This document shows, in pieces, positions 1 through 5,099 of a stretch of DNA of 5,099 bases (its first letter is position 1; every line of letters starts with the position of its first letter). The translations under genes were made by a program, and so were the position numbers. This DNA comes from Candidatus Fermentibacteraceae bacterium (GTDB lineage: Bacteria > Fermentibacterota > Fermentibacteria > Fermentibacterales > JCC-6), in NCBI GenBank assembly GCA_029932015.1, contig JAOZQW010000183.1, positions 1-5,099 of the forward strand, in the 5' to 3' direction. The notes beneath the pieces are model-generated. The model had not been told where the DNA came from, ran no database searches, and saw only the letters and a program-made list of their open reading frames with translations.

Positions 1-41
1 AGACCTATCGGCTTCATATAGTATCTTCCGGCATCATGCAT

Positions 42-46
42 GGAGG
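42..46 (+). promoter_or_regulatory. Ribosome binding site deciding the ispG start
   Basis: A GGAGG core lies inside the longest possible ispG reading frame, between the ATG at 36 and the ATG at 51. It has 4 bases of spacing to the ATG at 51 and 7 to the GTG at 54, whereas nothing resembling a Shine-Dalgarno precedes the ATG at 36. It therefore argues against the longest ORF. The 4-base spacing is tight, so the GTG at 54 remains a real alternative. Confidence 0.6.
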
Positions 47-50
47 TTCA

Positions 51-1145
51 ATGGTGAATCAGCGTTCGCATTCACATCCACACCCCAGGATGAGGACCAG
101 ACAGGTCATGGCTGGAGAAGTGGCCATCGGGGGCGGTGCGCCGATCTCTGTTCAATCGATGACCAATGTTCCGACGATGGATACAGAAGCAGTGAGAAAG
201 CAGATAAGCCTGCTGGCATCCAGGGGAGCTGAACTTGTGAGGGTTGCTGTTCCCGATGCTGAGTCCGCTTCCGCACTGCCGGGGATTCTGGAGGATACTC
301 CCGTTCCTCTTGTCGCTGATATACATTTCGACCCGGAACTTGCGTTGACCGCACTGAGATCCGGTATTCACAAACTGAGGTTGAATCCCGGGAATATCCG
401 CCGACCGAAGGACCTGCTCAGGATAGCTGAGGAGGCTGCATCAAGAGGGATCCCTATCCGGATAGGGGTCAACTCAGGAAGTGTTCCAGGAGACCTTCGG
501 GAACAATACAGCGGGGTCAATTCAAATTCCATGTGGGCTGCAGCCCGGAGACATATCGCAATAATTGAGGAGACCGGCTTTCACGATCTTGTCCTCTCCC
601 TCAAGGCAAGCGACCCGATGCTTACCGTCGATGTCAACAGGCTTGCCTCCCGGGAGTGCGACTATCCCCTGCATATCGGGGTCACCGAAGCCGGACCACC
701 GTTCACAGGAGGGATACGGAGCGCAGTTGCACTGACCATTCTGCTCAGTGAAGGTATCGGTGATACGATCAGGGTCTCACTCTCCGGTGCACCCGAAACG
801 GAGCCGACCGCCGCCTGGGAGATCCTCTCCTCTCTCAATATCAGGAAACGATTCCCGAGGATAATCAGCTGCCCCACCTGTGCCCGGTGCAGACTTGATG
901 TGGGGGGAGTTGCCTTTGCTGTTCAGGCGCACCTGGCGGGGATTGAAGGAGATTATACCATTGCTGTTATGGGGTGTGAGGTGAACGGCCCCGGAGAGGC
1001 TAAGGAAGCGGACATAGCTCTCATAGGGACACCCTCGGGACTGATGCTGTTTGTTGATGGCGAGAACACGGGAGAGGTAGATCGCTCTGAAATGACCGAA
1101 GCACTTGACAGTGCAATAGATTCCTACAGAAGAAGAAAACCGTAG
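51..1145 (+). CDS. ispG: 4-hydroxy-3-methylbut-2-en-1-yl diphosphate synthase (IspG/GcpE)
   Basis: IspG is the cytoplasmic iron-sulfur enzyme of the MEP isoprenoid pathway. It reductively opens methylerythritol cyclodiphosphate to HMBPP, which IspH then uses. Numbering from the Met at 51, the TIM-barrel part shows the family signatures SVQSMTN (about 33-39), VADIHFD (88-94), KLRLNPGNI (108-116) and IRIGVNSGS (136-144). The C-terminal cluster domain has SCPTCARC (273-280) and GCEVNGPGEA (308-317). By comparison with E. coli IspG from memory, C274, C277 and C309 are the [4Fe-4S] ligands and E316 is the catalytic/ligand glutamate, so the enzyme should be active. The length of 364 residues matches the single-barrel bacterial form, not the long plant/Chlamydia form. 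The frame is also open to an ATG at 36 and on to the window edge, but GGAGG at 42-46 favours the ATG at 51 or the GTG at 54. A His-rich stretch (SHSHPHP) follows the start. It lies 19 bases ahead of glnA. Function is certain; the exact start is not. Confidence 0.96.
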   Translation: MVNQRSHSHPHPRMRTRQVMAGEVAIGGGAPISVQSMTNVPTMDTEAVRKQISLLASRGAELVRVAVPDAESASALPGILEDTPVPLVADIHFDPELALTALRSGIHKLRLNPGNIRRPKDLLRIAEEAASRGIPIRIGVNSGSVPGDLREQYSGVNSNSMWAAARRHIAIIEETGFHDLVLSLKASDPMLTVDVNRLASRECDYPLHIGVTEAGPPFTGGIRSAVALTILLSEGIGDTIRVSLSGAPETEPTAAWEILSSLNIRKRFPRIISCPTCARCRLDVGGVAFAVQAHLAGIEGDYTIAVMGCEVNGPGEAKEADIALIGTPSGLMLFVDGENTGEVDRSEMTEALDSAIDSYRRRKP

Positions 1146-1152
1146 TTATTCC

Positions 1153-1160
1153 GGGAGGGA
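1153..1160 (+). promoter_or_regulatory. Ribosome binding site supporting a TTG start for glnA
   Basis: GGGAGGGA lies in the 19-base gap between ispG and glnA. Its GGAGG core (1154-1158) leaves 6 bases before the TTG at 1165, close to ideal, but 15 before the ATG at 1174. This makes TTG the likelier initiation codon. Confidence 0.65.
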
Positions 1161-1164
1161 CCAA

Positions 1165-2592
1165 TTGGTTACTATGAAGAACGTACAGTTGCTGCTGGAT
1201 AGAATATCCGAGAGGAAGTACGAAGAGCTGGATATCCGGTTCACAGACTTGCTGGGGCACTGGCGTCATGTTACTATACCAGCCAGCTCAGCCACCGATA
1301 ATCTATTCAAGCGAGGTATAGGGTTCGATGGGTCCACTCTCAAGGGAATGACATCCACCGAGGCCGGGGATCTTGTGCTGCTTCCAGACCCCCGCCGCAC
1401 CTTCGAGGAACCATTCGCAGAGAGATCGACCCTTGCAATCTTTGCCAATATCATCCATCCCGGCTCGGGCAAGCCATTTTCCCGGGACCCGAGGGGCGTC
1501 GCAAGGAAGGCATTGAACCACCTGCGCGGGTCCGGAGTCGCGACAGACAGCTTTTGGGCCCCCGAATTCGAGTTTTATCTTTTCGATCAGGCCAGCTTCT
1601 GGACCAGACCCGGAGAAATGGGCTATTCGCTGAAAAGCATTGAATCACCCGAGAATTCGAGCGCTCCCGAATCCATGGGGTGTGTTCATACCAGTCAATC
1701 TGGATATCACATGATGTTCCCTGTGGACAGCCTTCATGATGTAAGGTCGGAGATCTCGGCAGGAATGCAGAAAGCCGGTATCGAGGTCAAGTATCACCAT
1801 CACGAAGTCGGCAGGATGGGGCAGTGCGAGGTCGAGGTGCACTTCGCACCTTTCCTCAGTGCGGCTGACAATATAATGCTCGCCAAGCACATTATCCGAA
1901 ATGTTGCTCTCAAGCATGGTCTAGCTGCCACGTTCATGCCCAAGCCGCTTCCCGGAGAGCCTGGCTCAGGGATGCACTTCCACATGTTCATGACTGATAA
2001 GCAGAAGAGGATCTTCTTCGACAAGAAGGGGTACTGCAGTCTGAGTGCTCCCGCGCTCAGCGCAATTGCCGGGATACTGCACCACGCTCCCGCGATCTGT
2101 GCCTTCTCCAACTCGTCCGTTAACAGCTACCGTCGGCTTGTTCCGAACCAGGAAGCGCCGGTGTACAGATTCTTCTCCGGCCCCAACAGGAGCGCCGCCA
2201 TACGGGTGCCCTCATACGCCAGAACCGCCGATTCCATGCGGTTCGAGTACAGGGTGCCCGATGGATCGAGCAACCCCTACCTATCGATGAGCGCAATACT
2301 CATGGCCGCGATCGATGGAATGAAGAAGAAAATGGACCCGGGAAAAATGGGTTTCGGACCGCTTGAGGAAAATGTTTTCAGTGATGGCTACGATGCCAGC
2401 GCCCTGCCGATCCTTCCGGATTCGCTGGAGTCAGCCCTGGACGCTCTGGAGGCCGACAGGGAATTCCTTCAGGAGGGCGATGTGTTCATGCCTGAGCTGA
2501 TAGATAGATTCATCGATGCAAAACGCGAGGAAGCTGCCATTTTCTGCGGCAGCCCCCATCCAATGGAGCACAAGCTCTATTTTAATCTATAA
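1165..2592 (+). CDS. glnA: Type I glutamine synthetase
   Basis: This cytoplasmic enzyme makes glutamine from glutamate, ammonia and ATP, normally as a dodecamer. The N-terminal beta-grasp domain ends with FDGST (54-58), which contributes the Asp that faces the neighbouring subunit's active site. The catalytic domain keeps the expected residues (aligned to E. coli/Salmonella GlnA from memory): PEFEF (E134, E136), HHHEV (E214), GQCEV (E222), GSGMHFHM (H271), NSYRRLVPNQEAPV (R324 and flap E330), NRSAAIRVP (R342, R347) and FEYRVPD (E361, R363). At 475 residues it is GSI-beta-sized, and the stretch from FLFD to FPV has the same length as in E. coli. The NLYDLP adenylylation motif is not preserved: the best-aligned position is NVF (F405), although a Tyr lies at 409. 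The usual Ser after DGS is Thr (T58). The start is TTG, six bases after a strong GGAGG; the next in-frame ATG (1174) would be 15 bases away. It is probably co-transcribed with ispG and the downstream lipoprotein gene. Confidence 0.96.
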   Translation: MVTMKNVQLLLDRISERKYEELDIRFTDLLGHWRHVTIPASSATDNLFKRGIGFDGSTLKGMTSTEAGDLVLLPDPRRTFEEPFAERSTLAIFANIIHPGSGKPFSRDPRGVARKALNHLRGSGVATDSFWAPEFEFYLFDQASFWTRPGEMGYSLKSIESPENSSAPESMGCVHTSQSGYHMMFPVDSLHDVRSEISAGMQKAGIEVKYHHHEVGRMGQCEVEVHFAPFLSAADNIMLAKHIIRNVALKHGLAATFMPKPLPGEPGSGMHFHMFMTDKQKRIFFDKKGYCSLSAPALSAIAGILHHAPAICAFSNSSVNSYRRLVPNQEAPVYRFFSGPNRSAAIRVPSYARTADSMRFEYRVPDGSSNPYLSMSAILMAAIDGMKKKMDPGKMGFGPLEENVFSDGYDASALPILPDSLESALDALEADREFLQEGDVFMPELIDRFIDAKREEAAIFCGSPHPMEHKLYFNL

Positions 2593-2596
2593 GAAG

Positions 2597-2606
2597 AAGG
2601 AGAGGG
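2597..2606 (+). promoter_or_regulatory. Ribosome binding site of the propeller lipoprotein gene
   Basis: The glnA-lipoprotein gap is almost all purine and contains AAGGAG (2597-2602) followed by GAGGG (2602-2606). These end 10 and 6 bases before the ATG at 2613. Either could pair with the 16S rRNA tail. The gap has no room for a recognisable promoter, which supports readthrough from glnA. Confidence 0.55.
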
Positions 2607-2612
2607 AAGAAC

Positions 2613-3761
2613 ATGAAACGATTGATCCTGCTGGCACTGATTCTGCTCCTGGCAGCCTGTGGTTCGGAGGAGCCTGCAGAGACCGAACCCGCAGCAGACG
2701 TAACTGATGCGAGTCCGGCGGCGAGCGAGGAATACGTTCTGCCTGAGGCAGACCATTACCTTACCGTGACCGATTCCATGGGTATCGAGATTGGTGATAC
2801 GAATTATGTATTCGGCCAGATCGCCGGGGTCGAATTCACTCCGGATGGAGACATCGCCGTACTCGACATACAGAAGATGGCCATAGGCATCTACTCCCGT
2901 GATGGGGAGTTCATCACAAGGGTCGGAAGACAGGGGAGCGGTCCGGGAGAGTTTCTGCTGCCTGTCGGCTTCACATATCTTCCCCAGGGTGACCTGATCG
3001 TCTCCGATGCCATGGGTGGCAAACTCATCAGGTTCGACAGCTCACTCGAGTATGTCGGTGATGTGATAGGCTTCTTCCCATCACCGCCGGCCGCGCTTTC
3101 GGGAGTTGACTCGATGGCTATCGTCGGGATGAAGCCCGAGTTCGAACAGAGCGAAGAAGGAATGTTCATGGGCTTCACCATCGCGAGATGGGTCTGGGAC
3201 GCAGCGGAACCCGCACATGTCTATTACACCAAGTCAGAGCCTTTTGATCCCACAGACCTTAGCTCCATCGGAGGAAGTCTTGTCGTCTTCGGAGCTTCCG
3301 AAGGCACTCCGGTCTTCACATCGCCAATGTCCTCGGAGGAGTACACTTTCACCGCCTGGACAACGGAGGGAGAAGAGATATTCACCTTCGTCGATGAGGA
3401 TTACGAGAGAGTGCTCAAGTCGCAGGAGGAGATCGATCTCGAGACAGAAATAGTCAACGCTCGAATGGTCCAGCAGGGCATGCCTTCCGAGATGGCCAAC
3501 TGGGAGCCAGATCCATACAGAATGTCCGTCACCGGACTATATCCTGATGACTTCGGCAGACTCTGGGTCGGCAAGGGAACGAATTCTTCCCCGACGTTCG
3601 ACGTATTCGATATGGAAGGCAATTTCCTGTTCACCGCAGCGATCGATGCGGGCGAGAGGACTTCAACATGGGGCGTTCTCGTCAGTCATGACGGGTTCCT
3701 TGCCTTCGATGCCAATCCCGAGGATTACCCGGTTGTCTACTGGGGGGACCTGCCGGAGTAG
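2613..3761 (+). CDS. Putative six-bladed beta-propeller lipoprotein
   Basis: This is a predicted envelope lipoprotein of 382 residues with no named function. Residues 1-16 form a lipoprotein signal peptide: KR at 2-3, a Leu/Ile/Ala-rich core, and lipobox LAAC with the lipidated Cys at 16. Gly-17 is not an inner-membrane retention signal, so outer-membrane sorting is expected in a diderm. A Glu/Ala/Pro-rich linker (about 17-42) follows. The rest reads as a 6-bladed beta-propeller related to NHL-repeat proteins. FTPDGDIAVLDIQKMAIGIY (75-94), then RVGRQGSGPGEF (103-114), LPQGDLIVSDAMGGKLIRFD (123-142) and FGRLWVG...FDVFDMEGNF (314-338) are blade-like units. The Gly-rich GRQGSGPGEF link is typical of this family. 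A charged, probably helical insert lies near 262-297. It starts 20 bases after glnA with its own Shine-Dalgarno and ends before the convergent hairpins. Such proteins are usually annotated only as hypothetical; ligand binding or a scaffold role is possible, and I see no catalytic motif. Confidence 0.8.
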   Translation: MKRLILLALILLLAACGSEEPAETEPAADVTDASPAASEEYVLPEADHYLTVTDSMGIEIGDTNYVFGQIAGVEFTPDGDIAVLDIQKMAIGIYSRDGEFITRVGRQGSGPGEFLLPVGFTYLPQGDLIVSDAMGGKLIRFDSSLEYVGDVIGFFPSPPAALSGVDSMAIVGMKPEFEQSEEGMFMGFTIARWVWDAAEPAHVYYTKSEPFDPTDLSSIGGSLVVFGASEGTPVFTSPMSSEEYTFTAWTTEGEEIFTFVDEDYERVLKSQEEIDLETEIVNARMVQQGMPSEMANWEPDPYRMSVTGLYPDDFGRLWVGKGTNSSPTFDVFDMEGNFLFTAAIDAGERTSTWGVLVSHDGFLAFDANPEDYPVVYWGDLPE

Positions 3762-3771
3762 AAACAGGTCC
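3746..3771 (+). other. Small inverted repeat spanning the lipoprotein stop codon
   Basis: GGACCTG (3746-3752) and CAGGTCC (3765-3771) are perfect 7-base inverted repeats around a 12-base loop that contains the TAG stop (3759-3761). In RNA this would form a stem-loop at the very end of the plus-strand transcript. It has no T-run after it. It may assist termination or protect the 3' end of the mRNA, or it may be chance; part of the stem is coding sequence. Confidence 0.35.
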
Positions 3772-3787
3772 ATACCGATCATGATAG

Positions 3788-3818
3788 ATGCGGGGGCGGA
3801 GCCAAACCGCTCCCGCAT
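3788..3818. terminator. Likely bidirectional terminator hairpin between convergent genes
   Basis: A 12-base-pair stem (3788-3799 with 3807-3818) encloses the 7-base loop AGCCAAA. In the plus-strand RNA eleven pairs are Watson-Crick and one is G-U (3795 with 3811); in the minus-strand RNA that position is a C-A mismatch. The stem is GC-rich (GCGGGGGCGG on one arm). It begins 26 bases after the lipoprotein stop and lies 7 bases beyond the minus-strand hydrolase stop, so it sits where both convergent transcripts should end. Neither side is followed by a T-run, so this is not a textbook intrinsic terminator. It could act as an unusual intrinsic terminator or as a 3'-end stabilising structure. Confidence 0.6.
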
Positions 3819-3825
3819 TCGATAC

Positions 3826-4449
3826 CTACGTCCCAGACTCTCTCTGCAGATATGCGCGGACCGGCGCCCCGTCTCCTCCCTCGATCGGAAGCGGGAAGCA
3901 GAGAAGGAGGTAATCGCCCTCCTCTATCCCGTCAAGCATCAGATTTTCGAGTATGGGGATCGAGGCCGGCAGAAGGATGCGGTGGCTTTCGAAGGAACCC
4001 GGCGGGTCGATCGAGATGGCATCGGTGCCTGTAAGGAGCGCTCCCATCTCCACAGCAAGCGACGCAGCGGCAGGAGTCATACCGGGCATACCGGAACTCA
4101 GCCCCGGAGGAGATCCGGTGCGAAACAGCAGGGCTTTTCCGGATATATCCCGGCCTTCAAGAAGGTCGGGACTGATTGCGGAAAGCCCCCTGCAGTCGAT
4201 CAGGAGGGCCGGCAGTATGAACCTCTCCGTGGCGATGCCGTCGATGGTCTGCCCTCCACCCCCCAGGTGTGAAGGCGAGTCCATATGCGTCCCTGAGTGG
4301 CTGCTCATGGTGAGTCTGGAGCTGACGAAACCCCCCTCAGAATGGTACTTTCTTTCAAATGGCGTGTCACCGGGGTAACATGGAGTGGCATCTCCAAGCG
4401 GCATTGTTACATCGATAAGCCTTTCCGGATCAACTCTGTAAGTTCCCAA
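3826..4449 (-). CDS. Cyclase / kynurenine formamidase-like metal-dependent hydrolase
   Basis: This belongs to the cyclase family that includes KynB-type arylformamidase and isatin hydrolase, small metal-dependent enzymes that hydrolyse amide or related bonds. Counting from the TTG at 4449, the protein has 207 residues, close to the roughly 210 usual for KynB. It opens with the family-like segment LIDVTMPLGDATPCYPGDTPFE (about 12-33). The diagnostic HxGTHxDxPxH motif is intact at 51-61 (H51, H55, D57 and H61 are the candidate metal residues). Later come GTDAISID (141-148), SHRILL (155-160), IPILENL (164-170) and a C-terminal FPLPIEGGDGAPVRA (185-199), all placed as in the family. The substrate cannot be named: no kynurenine or tryptophan genes are nearby. 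The frame is open to an ATG at 4542, but that would overlap the preceding gene by 82 bases with residues unlike the family. TTG at 4449 leaves an 11-base gap but has only a weak GGGA before it, so the start is uncertain. It is probably co-transcribed with the PPC-domain gene. Confidence 0.85.
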   Translation of the reverse strand: MGTYRVDPERLIDVTMPLGDATPCYPGDTPFERKYHSEGGFVSSRLTMSSHSGTHMDSPSHLGGGGQTIDGIATERFILPALLIDCRGLSAISPDLLEGRDISGKALLFRTGSPPGLSSGMPGMTPAAASLAVEMGALLTGTDAISIDPPGSFESHRILLPASIPILENLMLDGIEEGDYLLLCFPLPIEGGDGAPVRAYLQRESGT

Positions 4450-4460
4450 TTTTCCCGGTT

Positions 4461-5099
4461 CTAGTTGATGGAGGACCGCTGCAGTTCGACAGTGATCGAA
4501 CCCGCTGCTTCGCCCGCGTAGGACATGACCTTCAGAATACATGAACCGCTCTGTGCCTCCGTCGGGCAGATGGAAAGCAGCGAGTTCAATTCACCGCCTC
4601 CGTCATCGTCATAAAGAGCAGTCCCGTCCGGGAGAAAAACCTCTATCACAGGATCGAGATCATCGTCCTCCGCAGTGATCTCGTAGACATTTGCAGCACT
4701 GACGTCGAAGCGGAAAAAGGCGTAGGGGTTTTCAAAGGAGATCCTGGCCTCGGTCGCCCTTCCGACCCGAAGATCAGGGAGGTCCGATTCAAGCGCCTCA
4801 AACATGAAGGAGACCTCATCCTCGTCTCCATCGTAATAGCCGCTCACCAGTGCAATGTAGTTGCCGGGGGTCAGCACGGTCTCTATGTAACTGTCTGAAC
4901 CCATTTCAGGGTCTGGAGAATCATCGTTGTAGGCAAGGAAATCAAGGCCCTCCCTTGTGTCTCTGAGGATGGTCAGGCAGACATCGATGTCAGATGCAGC
5001 TGTAAGGGTGTAGATATCCGTGGCCTCGATGCTGAAGGCAAAGGGAGCAGTCGGGGTCGATGGGGTGAGGTTGGTCTCCCATGCTCCCTCGTCCTGCAT
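4461..5099 (-). CDS. Tandem PPC-like domain protein, C-terminal part (5' end beyond the window)
   Basis: The visible 212 residues hold two similar beta-sandwich units resembling bacterial pre-peptidase C-terminal (PPC) domains. Unit one is about residues 19-102: PFAFSIEATDIYTLTA, then an acidic YNDDSPDPEMGSDSYIE stretch and LTPGNYIALVSGYYDGD. Unit two is about residues 124-206: PYAFFRFDVSAANVYEITA, then LYDDDGGGELNS and CILKVMSYAGEAAGSITVELQ. Each follows the PPC plan of a strand with an aromatic, a D/N-rich turn before the fourth strand, and a G.Y.L.V core; the acidic turns could bind calcium. Such domains are found in secreted proteases and surface proteins, usually as non-catalytic modules. 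The ATG falls exactly on the window edge and is not followed by a signal peptide, so it is probably internal and the true protein longer, perhaps with further domains. No catalytic motif is visible. The stop is 11 bases before the likely hydrolase start, suggesting one transcript. Confidence 0.75.
   Translation of the reverse strand: MQDEGAWETNLTPSTPTAPFAFSIEATDIYTLTAASDIDVCLTILRDTREGLDFLAYNDDSPDPEMGSDSYIETVLTPGNYIALVSGYYDGDEDEVSFMFEALESDLPDLRVGRATEARISFENPYAFFRFDVSAANVYEITAEDDDLDPVIEVFLPDGTALYDDDGGGELNSLLSICPTEAQSGSCILKVMSYAGEAAGSITVELQRSSIN

Noticed and set aside
1..21. Possible 3' end of an upstream gene, with a TAG at 19-21 (…RPIGFI)
   Set aside because: Six codons are too few to identify a gene or even to show coding. 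An upstream gene is plausible but cannot be supported from this window.
36..50. ATG at 36 as the ispG start
   Set aside because: No Shine-Dalgarno precedes it, and the GGAGG that serves the ATG at 51 lies within the added codons.
1795..1806. A run of His codons (HHHEV) in glnA and the His-rich start of ispG as metal-binding features
   Set aside because: HHHEV is the normal conserved active-site motif of glutamine synthetase. The ispG SHSHPHP stretch is short, near an uncertain start, and has no other support for metal binding.
1800..2111. A 103-codon open frame on the minus strand
   Set aside because: It lies wholly inside glnA, antisense to its most conserved catalytic region; open frames are expected there from codon bias.
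3778..3785. Palindrome ATCATGAT as a possible operator
   Set aside because: Eight bases between convergent gene ends, far from any promoter; easily due to chance.
3547..4272. A 241-codon open frame on the plus strand
   Set aside because: It overlaps the end of the lipoprotein gene in another frame and runs antisense through the cyclase-family gene. Its Arg/Ser/Gly-rich translation resembles no family, while the minus-strand frame has intact family motifs.
3953..4378. A 141-codon open frame on the plus strand
   Set aside because: It is antisense to the cyclase-family gene, including its HxGTHxDxPxH motif; no ribosome site or recognisable domain.

Overview
The window reads as an ordinary, gene-dense stretch of a bacterial chromosome with moderately high GC and short gaps between genes. 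It carries five protein genes in two converging groups. The organism is probably a diderm bacterium: there is a lipoprotein with a clear lipobox and Gly at +2, which fits an outer-membrane lipoprotein, and a second gene encodes tandem domains typical of exported proteins. The mix of six-bladed propeller lipoproteins, PPC-domain proteins and the MEP isoprenoid pathway suggests an uncultured or FCB-like lineage (Fermentibacteria-type bacteria came to mind). That placement is inference only; no rRNA or other phylogenetic marker is present.

Plus strand, 51-3761: ispG (4-hydroxy-3-methylbut-2-enyl diphosphate synthase), glnA (type I glutamine synthetase, very probably with a TTG start), and a lipoprotein predicted to be a six-bladed beta-propeller. 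The gaps are 19 and 20 bases and each gene has a purine-rich Shine-Dalgarno site, so co-transcription is likely. The three genes share no obvious pathway: isoprenoid precursors, nitrogen assimilation and the cell envelope.

Intergenic 3762-3825: two inverted repeats lie between the convergent genes. The larger one (12-bp stem, 7-base loop) sits 7 bases past the stop codon of the minus-strand gene and 26 bases past that of the plus-strand gene. It looks like a shared bidirectional terminator, although neither side has a T-run.

Minus strand, 5099-3826: a gene entering from the right edge encodes at least two PPC-like beta-sandwich domains. After about 11 bases it is followed by a metal-dependent hydrolase of the cyclase / kynurenine formamidase family. 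The hydrolase start is uncertain and probably a TTG.

I saw no tRNA, rRNA, CRISPR array, insertion sequence, phage gene or toxin-antitoxin pair, and no stretch above 300 bases lacks a gene. I found no convincing undescribed system. The points most worth a second look are the glutamine synthetase, which has GSI-beta architecture but Phe where the adenylylated Tyr is expected, and the convergent hairpin.
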